From assembly GCA_040755055.1 (NCBI GenBank), contig JBFMBS010000009.1, forward strand, positions 1 through 64,000: a stretch of 64,000 bases of DNA, read 5' to 3'. This document shows, piece by piece, positions 16,529-23,929 of the stretch. This stretch comes from DYJK01 sp040755055 (GTDB lineage: Bacteria > Bacteroidota > Ignavibacteria > Ignavibacteriales > Melioribacteraceae). A program made the position numbers and the translations under genes. The notes under the pieces were generated by a model, which saw nothing but the letters and a program-made list of their open reading frames with translations, was not told the DNA's origin and did no database searches. The stretch's first letter is position 1. The number at the start of each line of letters is the position of its first letter.

Positions 16529-19402
16529 TTACGTTTTAGATAATTCACTTTTTAGACTTTCGAAGATATTTATTGTCTTTTTTTCATCGACCTTTCTTAG
16601 TTTGCGAAGCGAATGTCTTAAACTAGATGTTTCCGATTTTGCAGCTAACTTTGTCAAAAAGTCTATTTCTAGTGAATGATAAATGTTTTTAGCTAAATGT
16701 TTGTCTGACTTATTTAAATCTGAAAGACTATTGGCTATCTGAGCTAAAGTTATATTTTTACCTTTCAAAAGTGTTTTCTGCCAATCGATACTTGAAGATA
16801 TTCTTTGAACTAAATCTTTATCAATACTTTTCAATTTGCTTAAAGACCGACCAATGTTTTGTAATTTTTCATTTTGTGCCTTTATCAGAATATCTTTTTG
16901 GGGTATGCCGTTAAATATATTTAATGCAAGTTCTCTGTTTACAATGCTAATATCTGATAAACTGATGCATAGTTTATTAAAATCTATTGATTTTGCACGC
17001 TTTGAAAACAAATTGGAATTAATTGAATTAATAATTTCTTTCAACTTTGTCTTTTGCTCGTCTATCTTTCTGAAATTTTTAAGAGCATTACCTAATTTCT
17101 GCAATGTAGTGTTCTTATTATGAATTTTGTTTAGATATGACTGTGTATCAAGTGCATAATAAATTTGTTTGGTCTTATCTTCATTAACAAGAAACATTTC
17201 ACTTAAACTATGAGCCACTTGTTCAATTGTAGATATAGTCAGTAAATTAATAATATGAGTATTGTCTAATTTTTCAAAAATGGTTTTTGTTTTTTGAATA
17301 TCTATACTGTTGAATTCATTGAGGGAACGCCCAATACCTTCTGCAGTAGTTTCATACAATTTGGAAATTAGTAAATCGTTATCCATCGATTGATAAATTA
17401 TTGATGAATATTCGGAATCGATTTTATTGAATTCACACAATGCCTTGCTAATATATTTTATATCGGATTCAGATATTTTTTTTACGATTATACTTTTATC
17501 AATTTTATTAAAAACACTAGTGGTTTTTAATTGATCTACATAGAATAATTCGCTAAAACTTTTACCGATATGAGCTAGCGAAGATTCTGCGACTTTGGGA
17601 ATAAGTTCTTCATCATTAATTTTGGAATATATTTTACGACCAATAATTGATTGTCCGGTCAATTTATCCAACTCACGTAAGGAATTAGCAAGCAAGTTTA
17701 ATTTAGTTTTACGAGCACTTTCTGCAAGTTCCTCGATCGAGAAATGTTTAATTACTTCTGATGCTTTTTCAGATGCGGTTTTACTGAGTTTGATAAGACC
17801 AACGGAAAGGCTTGAAAGGCTTAATGAACGGAAATTATTTACCCAAGTTGATGTTGGTATTTTATTAAAAAGCTCTTTTGCTAAATTAAAATTGCGTTGT
17901 TGGATACGATAAAGTATAAATATTAGGTTTAAGCTGTACCCACAATTATTGAAATAATTAACGAACATTTCAAATATTTTCTGTTCTTGTAGTAATTTTA
18001 TTGCAATAATTTGACCGTGATTATTTATCAAATTATGAAAAAGATTTTCAAGATTTAATGGATAGTCATCGAATGAAAGTAAATAGTCCCTAATCTGTAT
18101 ATAGATATAATCATCCAAGGATTTAAATCGTTTGAAAGAGGTATGAATTGTAAACGAGTTTAATAAAAGTTTTGCGAATGAGGAATGATAAAGATAAAAA
18201 TAGTTTGTACTTGGGTGTTGTCTGATAATTCCATTTTTTAACAAATCGTTCAATTCAGAGATTTCGTGTTCTTTTGCTTCATAATAAATCTCATATTTAT
18301 AGAGAGAAGAGAGTAATAAAAGTTTATCATATGGTTTATTTGCTAAGTACTTGTGAAATATTTTTTTAAATATTTCTTTCTTATCGAGTTTGTCTAGCCT
18401 TAAATCTTTGGTCCAAAATTCAAGATTGTAAAACAAGGTGACTAAATTCTTATGTGAATTGTTTACAACAAACTGAATATTACCAATTTCAAAAATATGA
18501 GAGTATTTAGATTCATAGTAAGCTTTATATTTCTGGATTATACCGGACGCTTTTTCATCAAAATATTTTGAGGATAATGTGAAATAATTATTTTGAAAGA
18601 AATCTAGAAAGTTTACATCGTCATATTCGCTAATGAAGTAATCCTCTTGTTCCGAACTACGAGACAAAAAGAGAAAATGAATATTTCTATATTTATCCAG
18701 ATTTTGACAAATATACGAAGCTTCAGATATATTCATATGGCAATTATCTGCAATAACTAATGGGTTCTCATCGTTGTTCAACATAAATAAGTCTTGAATT
18801 AATAAATCTGGATTGCGCAAATTATCAAATCGAAAATAGTAGACTGAATATCCTATCTTTATAAAATCACTTCCTATTTTTAAGCCTATTATTGTCTTTC
18901 CGCTTTCTGGACTGCCGGAAATCAGTGCGCATTTAGATAAATTCTGAGAAAATACGTTTTCAATTTTATTTATAATATTATTTTCGGCTTCGGGGAAAAA
19001 GAACAAGTCATTATCATATAAAAATTTTAGTGGATCATTGGGCGAGAGAAGATCGTTTAAGTATATTTTAAAATTAGATAGAACTTTGGGAAAATGATTT
19101 TTAGCTTTTATGAAAAATAAAAACTCTTTAGTTATTTCAGAATTTTTAGAGATAAAATGATCGAAATTAGATTTAAGTTCAGAAACATCTTTTGAAATTC
19201 TCAATATTTCTAGAACATTCTCAATGTTTTTATCTTGAAGAAATTGAATTGTGTCATTAAGAATTTCCTTTTCTCTGGCATCCTTAAATGCAAGTAGAAT
19301 ATCCAAGCCGAAACGATTTAGAATAACTTTAGCAAGATTTATCCATTTAGCCTTGTCAATTTTTTTCTCAAGTTCTTTTCTTTTTTCAAATGGCTCAATC
19401 AT
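16529..19402 (-). CDS. STAND-like P-loop NTPase with eleven 39-residue repeats
   Basis: A 957-residue protein whose family I cannot name. Residues 1-150 are helical. A P-loop NTPase follows: Walker A GSPESGKT (163-170), a Walker B-like strand PLVIADN (214-220), and FLFLSRS (243-249) at the sensor position, which together suggest a STAND-type signalling ATPase. A helical region (about 270-520) leads to a solenoid of eleven units with the core [ILV]xxSLxx[LFM]. The cores start near residues 532, 571, 612, 651, 690, 729, 770, 811, 850, 889 and 928, a spacing of 39 or 41. NTPase plus repeat sensor is the plan of many bacterial defence proteins (inference). ATG 19402 lies 24 bp from the attC-like core. 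Composition is very AT-rich. Confidence 0.85.
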   Translation of the reverse strand: MIEPFEKRKELEKKIDKAKWINLAKVILNRFGLDILLAFKDAREKEILNDTIQFLQDKNIENVLEILRISKDVSELKSNFDHFISKNSEITKEFLFFIKAKNHFPKVLSNFKIYLNDLLSPNDPLKFLYDNDLFFFPEAENNIINKIENVFSQNLSKCALISGSPESGKTIIGLKIGSDFIKIGYSVYYFRFDNLRNPDLLIQDLFMLNNDENPLVIADNCHMNISEASYICQNLDKYRNIHFLFLSRSSEQEDYFISEYDDVNFLDFFQNNYFTLSSKYFDEKASGIIQKYKAYYESKYSHIFEIGNIQFVVNNSHKNLVTLFYNLEFWTKDLRLDKLDKKEIFKKIFHKYLANKPYDKLLLLSSLYKYEIYYEAKEHEISELNDLLKNGIIRQHPSTNYFYLYHSSFAKLLLNSFTIHTSFKRFKSLDDYIYIQIRDYLLSFDDYPLNLENLFHNLINNHGQIIAIKLLQEQKIFEMFVNYFNNCGYSLNLIFILYRIQQRNFNLAKELFNKIPTSTWVNNFRSLSLSSLSVGLIKLSKTASEKASEVIKHFSIEELAESARKTKLNLLANSLRELDKLTGQSIIGRKIYSKINDEELIPKVAESSLAHIGKSFSELFYVDQLKTTSVFNKIDKSIIVKKISESDIKYISKALCEFNKIDSEYSSIIYQSMDNDLLISKLYETTAEGIGRSLNEFNSIDIQKTKTIFEKLDNTHIINLLTISTIEQVAHSLSEMFLVNEDKTKQIYYALDTQSYLNKIHNKNTTLQKLGNALKNFRKIDEQKTKLKEIINSINSNLFSKRAKSIDFNKLCISLSDISIVNRELALNIFNGIPQKDILIKAQNEKLQNIGRSLSKLKSIDKDLVQRISSSIDWQKTLLKGKNITLAQIANSLSDLNKSDKHLAKNIYHSLEIDFLTKLAAKSETSSLRHSLRKLRKVDEKKTINIFESLKSELSKT

Positions 19403-19425
19403 TTTACTGTGATATTAATCCGTAA

Positions 19426-19613
19426 ACCTAACGGTGTTGCTTTTCACCCGTCCGCCTTGAACAACAAAGCTCAACTGAAAAGCTACTGCCAATAATTTTT
19501 AACAAATTTATTTATTAGAACAATGTTACAAGCAATGCTTACCTTTTCACCAAACCCGATAGTTTGAAGATTGCCATAATGAAAACGCGGTCGGGTGGAA
19601 AAGCTGATTATGT
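19426..19613 (-). repeat. attC-like recombination site, right copy
   Basis: Read on the minus strand, the 220 bp between the 333-residue gene and the NTPase gene has integron attC features. The 3' core GTTAGGT (19432-19426) fits GTTRRRY exactly. Complementary arms lie inside it: plus-strand GCTTTTCACCCG (19439-19450) and CGGGTGGAAAAGC (19592-19604). They pair over 12 bp with one extra G on the plus strand, the cassette bottom strand, as the extrahelical base of attC requires. CCGC (19452-19455) and GCGG (19587-19590) extend the stem past a T-T mismatch. The 5' core is degenerate (ACATAAT). The variable middle is about 130 nt, a VCR-like total size. Confidence 0.6.
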
Positions 19614-19622
19614 GGCAGACGA

Positions 19623-20624
19623 TTAATAATTAATCTGCATTTTTATTTCTCTATAAATAAGAATAAGAACTGTTATCAATGTTGGGATAAAACCAATAAT
19701 ACATAGGTAACCAAGCAAGTATGAAACCGTTCTGGGAAAATTTAATGAAGAAATTATTATTGGAATAATTGTGCCAAACACTAAAACAAAAACCAAAAGA
19801 ATAAAAATCATCTTGAATGATGAAATAACTATAGGATGAGTTTTTATCGGATTTGCTTTCATTCGTTCAACGATATCAATTGCATTATTTACTTGTTCCT
19901 CCCAAAATGCTAAAGAATCCCAAGCAAGAGTTGGATAAGGTTTTAATTGTTCAGCGTGAACTCTTACTCCAAGAATATCGTCAACAATCTTTATACTTTC
20001 AAACTTTGCATCTGGATTTAATCCCAATTCTTCAATAACGTGATGATAGTGTTTGTATCGTGCTAAAGTTCCGCCAATATTAGTAATACTATTCCATATT
20101 TGTTCAATTTTGTTTTCAGGGATAATATTTCTTTTTAATTCGTAATCACGATACTCTAAATAGTCTTTCCCTACCTCATAAAAATCACGAGCAAATAGTG
20201 TCGATGAAGGTTTTTGTTTGTCATCTTCCCAGAAATCAATATTCTTACGAAGTGAGTCATACGGTTTTGGTATTTGCCGTTCGATTTTAAATTTTCGAGA
20301 TATAGCTTCCGAGAACCAATAAAAAGCTTCTTGATATTTATTTAATTCTTCTTGTAACAAAACAAATCGATTGAATCTTTCTTTGGTAAAAGTTTTTAAT
20401 TCGGAAAACCGAGTAAATAAGTAACCAATAAGTATTGACACAATAATTGAAGAGGAACCAACTAATAAAGGAAATATCTCAAATAACTTTTCATAGCTTT
20501 GTATGGAAAGAATATTAGCTTTAATTAAAAGATGAATATCAAAAACGAAGATTATTGACAAAAATATTTTATACAAATCTAGTAATGTTATTTTGCGATA
20601 ATTCTTCATAATAATTTTAGCCAC
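19623..20624 (-). CDS. hypothetical four-helix membrane protein
   Basis: I do not recognise this 333-residue protein. Two membrane helices near the N-terminus (about 15-35 and 50-70, the second GSSSIIVSILIGYLFTRF) and two near the C-terminus (about 268-290 and 300-325) frame a soluble domain of about 190 residues. That domain is rich in aromatic and charged residues (KTFTKERFNRFVLLQEEL, RDFYEVGKDYLEYRDYELKR). The start may be GTG 20624 or ATG 20609, and the ATG looks more natural. It lies upstream of the repeat NTPase on the same strand, separated by the attC-like site. If that site is real, it is a neighbouring cassette rather than an operon partner. Confidence 0.7.
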   Translation of the reverse strand: MAKIIMKNYRKITLLDLYKIFLSIIFVFDIHLLIKANILSIQSYEKLFEIFPLLVGSSSIIVSILIGYLFTRFSELKTFTKERFNRFVLLQEELNKYQEAFYWFSEAISRKFKIERQIPKPYDSLRKNIDFWEDDKQKPSSTLFARDFYEVGKDYLEYRDYELKRNIIPENKIEQIWNSITNIGGTLARYKHYHHVIEELGLNPDAKFESIKIVDDILGVRVHAEQLKPYPTLAWDSLAFWEEQVNNAIDIVERMKANPIKTHPIVISSFKMIFILLVFVLVFGTIIPIIISSLNFPRTVSYLLGYLCIIGFIPTLITVLILIYREIKMQINY

Positions 20625-20958
20625 ATAACTTATAGTTAACTATCCAGCGGATATTTTATATTTTGAATGATATCCAGCAACATTTATTTAGTTTTTATCT
20701 AAAATTCTTAGTTCTTTGCTTACTATCATGCACATCTATTTTTTAGAATAACTTCCGTAATAAAAATAGTATGTTGGTATGGGAATGTTTTTGAGGAAAG
20801 CTTGGGGGAGCAGAAATCCAGTATAGATCGGTTGAGAATTCAAACATAGACCACCAACAAATCTCCAGTCAAATTAATGCACTGATTATAAAGAATCAAG
20901 AACCCCCCAAAAAAAATATAAATGAAAAATTATAAATTAAAAATGAAAAATCTTCCTT
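20625..20958. other. gene-free accessory DNA upstream of hicBA
   Basis: No coding frame here is supported. It holds a 25-bp imperfect palindrome (GATATT...ATGATATC, about 20652-20676) beside two copies of TATCCAGC, and AT-rich stretches resembling decayed sequence. It separates the minus-strand accessory genes from the plus-strand hicBA pair and should contain the promoter of the 333-residue membrane protein, which I cannot place. Confidence 0.4.
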
Positions 20959-21056
20959 CGGCAGACAAGTTATAAATCTACTTACGGTAGTCAAGTTAAA
21001 AATCTGCCTACCCGTCTCGCCTTCGGCGTGCCGAGGTGGGCGGCAGACAAGTTCTT
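20959..21056. repeat. palindrome with three short direct repeats
   Basis: Three related units with the pattern CGGYAGNCAAGTT lie at 20959-20979, 20985-21005 and 21041-21056; the first two also share AAATCT at their ends. Between the second and third is an imperfect palindrome (21004-21046): outer CTGCC/GGCAG, mismatched middle CCCGTCTCG / CGAGGTGGG, and tip CGCC-TTC-GGCG. The GC-rich hairpin stands out in an AT-rich spacer and looks like a dispersed REP-like element. Confidence 0.6.
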
Positions 21057-21076
21057 CATTATACATCAAAAAATTC

Positions 21077-21084
21077 TATATTTG
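21077..21084 (+). promoter_or_regulatory. candidate -7 box for hicBA
   Basis: TATATTTG matches the Bacteroidota sigma-A -7 consensus TAnnTTTG and lies 27 bp before the hicB ATG, with AAAGGA as Shine-Dalgarno in between. No good -33 TTTG is seen at the expected distance, so the promoter may be weak or regulated. Confidence 0.4.
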
Positions 21085-21111
21085 CATTTGTAATTTAGAA
21101 AGGAATAATTT

Positions 21112-21339
21112 ATGCGTTTAACCCAGCAATTCACAGCTTTAATTGAGCGTGAAGATGATATGTATGTTGCACTATGTCCCGATCTTGATATAGCAAGTCA
21201 GGGCTCTACTGTTGAAGAAGCACGGCGCAACTTACAAGAAGCTATAGAACTTTTTTTTGAATCAGCTTCAAAGAAGGAAATTAAAGAGCGGCTACATAAT
21301 GAAGTATTTATAACACGTCTGGATGTTGCAGTTGGGTAA
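21112..21339 (+). CDS. hicB: HicB family antitoxin
   Basis: Short HicB-type antitoxin of 75 residues that should bind and neutralise the HicA mRNA-interferase encoded next. The partial RNase H-like fold is recognisable in TALIEREDDMYVALCPDLD, then ASQGSTVEEARRNLQEAIEL. It has no added C-terminal DNA-binding domain, as in many short HicBs. The 3' end overlaps the hicA start, so the pair is one unit. In this pair the antitoxin gene comes first. It borders the accessory region, a frequent place for such modules. Confidence 0.88.
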   Translation: MRLTQQFTALIEREDDMYVALCPDLDIASQGSTVEEARRNLQEAIELFFESASKKEIKERLHNEVFITRLDVAVG

Positions 21340-21553
21340 GTTAAAAGTATTATCAGCTCAGGATGTTTGTAAAATACTTTCGAAGTACGGATTTGAAAAA
21401 ATCCGCCAGAAAGGAAGTCATATCATAATGCAAAAGAGGATTGTTGATTCAACTATTACAGTGCCCGTTCCTAATCATAACGAAATTAAAATTGGCACAT
21501 TAAAATCGATAATGCGCCAATCACAACTTCCGGTTTCTGAGTTCGAGAACTAG
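21332..21553 (+). CDS. hicA: HicA family mRNA-interferase toxin
   Basis: Small double-stranded-RNA-binding-fold toxin that cleaves mRNA. TTG 21332 gives MGKLKVLSAQDVCKIL, the usual HicA start, about 73 residues; ATG 21323 would add three residues (MLQ) not typical of the family. The catalytic His lies in RQKGSHIIMQK, and TVPVPNHNEIKIGTLKSI is the conserved C-terminal half. The gene overlaps hicB by 8 bp and is intact, so the module may be active. A tRNA-modification gene, mnmA, follows 39 bp later. Confidence 0.88.
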   Translation: MGKLKVLSAQDVCKILSKYGFEKIRQKGSHIIMQKRIVDSTITVPVPNHNEIKIGTLKSIMRQSQLPVSEFEN

Positions 21554-21592
21554 AAGTCACTAAATATAATATTAGATTTTGAAAGGAATAGA

Positions 21593-22693
21593 TTGAACCC
21601 AAAACGTGTAATAATAGCAATGAGCGGCGGGGTTGATTCTTCCGTAGCGGCTGTATTGCTGCACAATCAAGGATACGAGGTTATCGGTATAACCATGAAG
21701 ACATGGGGATTCATGGAAGTGGGCGGCGCACCCAAACATGAATCGGGCTGCTGTTCGCTTGATGCGATATTCGATGCTAAAAGTGTTGCCAACAAATACG
21801 GTATTCCTCATTACACAGTTGATTTCACAAAGGCATTCGAAGATGCCGTAATAGAAAATTTTGTTGATGAATATCTTCACGGCAGAACTCCGAACCCATG
21901 TATTGTCTGCAACAGAAAAATAAAATGGGAAGAGCTGCTCAAAAAAGCCGATTCGCTCGATGCAAAATATGTGGCAACCGGTCACTATGCTATGGTTGAA
22001 CATAACGAACAGTTGAACAGATATACGCTGAAGTATTCAAAGGATGCAAAGAAAGATCAAACGTATGCACTCTGGGGATTGACACAAGAAAGTTTGAGCA
22101 GAACAATATTTCCGTTAGGACACTTAACAAAAACCGAAGTAAGAGAATTAGCAGACCAGTTTGGACTAAAGACTGCCAACAAACCCGACAGCCAGGAAAT
22201 CTGTTTTGTTGCCGATGATAACTACGAAAGATTTTTGCGTGAGCACGTGCCCGATGTAATCGATAAAATCGAACACGGGGAAATTCTTTACCACGGCGAA
22301 GTAATAGGTGAGCATAAAGGAATCCCGTTCTACACCGTAGGACAAAGAAAAGGATTGGGTTTGGCTCTCGGTAAACCGGTTTATGTAAAAGAGATTGACA
22401 CAAACTCCAATAGGGTGATACTTGGCGATAAAGAAGAGCTTCTTGGTGAAGAAGTAACCGCTATCGATATAAATTATGTGAGTAAACCTTCACTTAAAGT
22501 AGGTGAGTTGGTTTCGGCAAAGATACGCTATGCAGATAGAGGAGCGGCGGCAGTTGTTTTATTTTCCGATAACAAAAAGATTAAGATAAAATTTACCGAG
22601 CCGAAGAATGCTATAACACCGGGGCAGTCATTAGTAATTTACGATGAACAAGGATACGTTTTAGCCGGCGGAATAATTGCAAAAGAGAGGTAG
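21593..22693 (+). CDS. mnmA: tRNA 2-thiouridine(34) synthase MnmA
   Basis: Thiolates the wobble uridine of tRNA-Lys, -Glu and -Gln, using ATP to activate the base and persulfide sulfur. It has 366 residues. The PP-loop ATP motif AMSGGVDSSVAAVLL opens the protein. The two catalytic cysteines are in NPCIVCNRKIKW and SQEICFVAD, and GQRKGLGLALGKP is a family signature in the central domain. The start is TTG 21593, with GAAAGGAATA upstream. It is followed by a 335-bp region of hairpins with no gene. Confidence 0.95.
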   Translation: MNPKRVIIAMSGGVDSSVAAVLLHNQGYEVIGITMKTWGFMEVGGAPKHESGCCSLDAIFDAKSVANKYGIPHYTVDFTKAFEDAVIENFVDEYLHGRTPNPCIVCNRKIKWEELLKKADSLDAKYVATGHYAMVEHNEQLNRYTLKYSKDAKKDQTYALWGLTQESLSRTIFPLGHLTKTEVRELADQFGLKTANKPDSQEICFVADDNYERFLREHVPDVIDKIEHGEILYHGEVIGEHKGIPFYTVGQRKGLGLALGKPVYVKEIDTNSNRVILGDKEELLGEEVTAIDINYVSKPSLKVGELVSAKIRYADRGAAAVVLFSDNKKIKIKFTEPKNAITPGQSLVIYDEQGYVLAGGIIAKER

Positions 22694-22721
22694 TAAAAAT
22701 TTAATCTGCTCAAGAAATACT

Positions 22722-22886
22722 TTCCGTTTGCTTTAACAAGCGGAATATAGAGATTGTATGAAAATTGTAGGTCGAAACGCTGTTTCGACCATTTGGATAA
22801 ATAAAGTTTGGAATTCCAAAAAATAGCATGGGCGATTCAGCGAATCGCTCTATAGTTTTAGTTTTAACATAGTCTCTTAAAGAGAC
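22722..22886. repeat. run of four hairpins after mnmA
   Basis: Four separate inverted repeats lie in 165 bp: TTCCGTTTG/CAAGCGGAA (22722-22745, one G-T pair), GGTCGAAAC/GTTTCGACC (22770-22790, perfect 9 bp), GCGATTC/GAATCGC (22832-22848, perfect 7 bp) and GTCTCT/AGAGAC (22872-22886). Loops are 3-6 nt and none has a following T-run, so ordinary termination does not explain the set. The region 22694-23053 contains no other feature I can support. Confidence 0.6.
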
Positions 22887-23053
22887 GGCATTAGTTGAAA
22901 ACTCCTAAAAGAGAACTAATTAGGTCTTTCATTATTCTATCCAAATTACGATATTTGCACAAGCTTAAAAGCTGGAAGGAATATAAAATTAAAATAATAA
23001 TCTTAAACCAGGATTTTTCCGGAGGTAAGTCTTCGAACACAAATTTGGTACAA

Positions 23054-23562
23054 ATGGAACACTTAATGCGAAAGTTCTTCTCCTCAATCAAAGTTATGAA
23101 CCGTTAACAATCTGCAATGTAAAGAAGGCAGTCGTCCTAATATTTTTAGGAAAGGCAGAGCTCGTTGCCGATAATCAAAGAAAAAAAATCCACTCTATAA
23201 CTACAGCATTCCCATGGCCAAGTGTTATACGCTTGAATGATTACATAAAAGTGCCGTATAAAAAAATAATCTTAACAAGAAGAAACATTTTAAAGCGCGA
23301 TGGTCATAAATGTGCTTACTGCGGAAGGGGTGATCTGCCCTTAACAATCGATCATATCATTCCAAGATCGAAAGGTGGGGACGACAGCTGGGAAAATCTG
23401 GTTGCTGCATGCTTACCGTGCAATAACAGCAAAGGCGATAGAACTCCAGACGAAGCTAATTTGACACTAAAACATAAACCGTATGCACCGAATCATATAA
23501 TGTTCATCAAAACAACAGCCGGACGGTTCGACGATACCTGGAAACCTTACCTATTCCATTAA
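23054..23562 (+). CDS. HNH endonuclease, N-terminus frameshifted
   Basis: HNH nuclease of the family that pairs a beta-rich N-terminal domain with a zinc-bound HNH domain. The HNH half is intact: KCAYCGRGDLPLTIDHIIPR, then GGDDSWENLVAACLPC. Conserved family sequence continues upstream in the same frame (AKVLLLNQSYEPLTICNV, then TTAFPWPSVIRL), but that frame has no ATG, GTG or TTG between the TAA at 23026 and TTG 23233. ATG 23054 begins MEHL in the next frame. One extra A at 23065 would give MEHLNAKVLLLNQ and a normal protein of about 170 residues. Either one base is lost here or the assembly has an error. Confidence 0.8.
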
Positions 23563-23572
23563 GTGGTGCGTT

Positions 23573-23730
23573 TGTCCCAAACTTTTCTTATACAATGAAA
23601 TTGTGCTCATGAAGATCGGAGCTTGCAGAAAGAAAAAATTATTTAGCAATATTTTTCGAATGTAGAATAATCAATCTGAAAAGTACCACGCCACGTAGAT
23701 TGTCAAGCCACGTCAAAAAAGTTTGGGACA
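23573..23730. mobile_element. MITE-like element, copy 1
   Basis: 158 bp bounded by a perfect 11-bp terminal inverted repeat TGTCCCAAACT / AGTTTGGGACA, with further A/T matching inside. It has no coding capacity. A second element of 157 bp with the same ends lies at 56068-56224. The interiors are only weakly alike by eye. I see no obvious target-site duplication. It sits between the HNH gene and trpS. Confidence 0.55.
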
Positions 23731-23806
23731 GCCGTGTAAAGCGGAATTCTCTTATTTTTTATTATTTTCGTACTATTCAATTATTCAACAAACTAATTTA
23801 TGTTAT

Positions 23807-23897
23807 GCAAGGTTTTGATTACATAAGCGAATCTTTTTTGTCTTTTTGAAACAACTAAGTTTTCATGTGCATTTTTTCATGATAAATCAAACCTTGC
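23807..23897 (+). promoter_or_regulatory. inverted repeat in the trpS leader
   Basis: GCAAGGTTTTGATT (23807-23820) and AATCAAACCTTGC (23885-23897) are complementary except for one bulged base, enclosing about 64 nt. The right arm ends 32 bp before the trpS ATG. It could fold as a long leader stem in the trpS mRNA. I do not see T-box marks (AGTA bulge, NGGTGG antiterminator), so any regulatory role is open. Confidence 0.35.
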
Positions 23898-23929
23898 GTA
23901 AGGTTAAAAACAAATTATCCTATTTCTCT

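Noticed and set aside
16836..19402. CRISPR-like array suggested by the 117-bp periodicity under the 39-residue repeats
   Set aside because: The repetition is in protein, not DNA; codons differ between units and the frame is open throughout.
20623..20629. GTTATGT on the minus strand at the start of the 333-residue membrane gene, as a further attC core
   Set aside because: It is an imperfect GTTRRRY and I find no complementary arms upstream; seven bases alone are weak evidence.
22895..23107. Open frame of 70 codons before the HNH gene (MKTPKRELIRSF...)
   Set aside because: No family-like sequence, and it overlaps the frameshifted HNH start. Its ILNQDF stretch only resembles the HNH N-terminus by chance.
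23807..23897. T-box riboswitch upstream of trpS
   Set aside because: No AGTA bulge, specifier-loop layout or NGGTGG antiterminator sequence was found; only a long inverted repeat is present.
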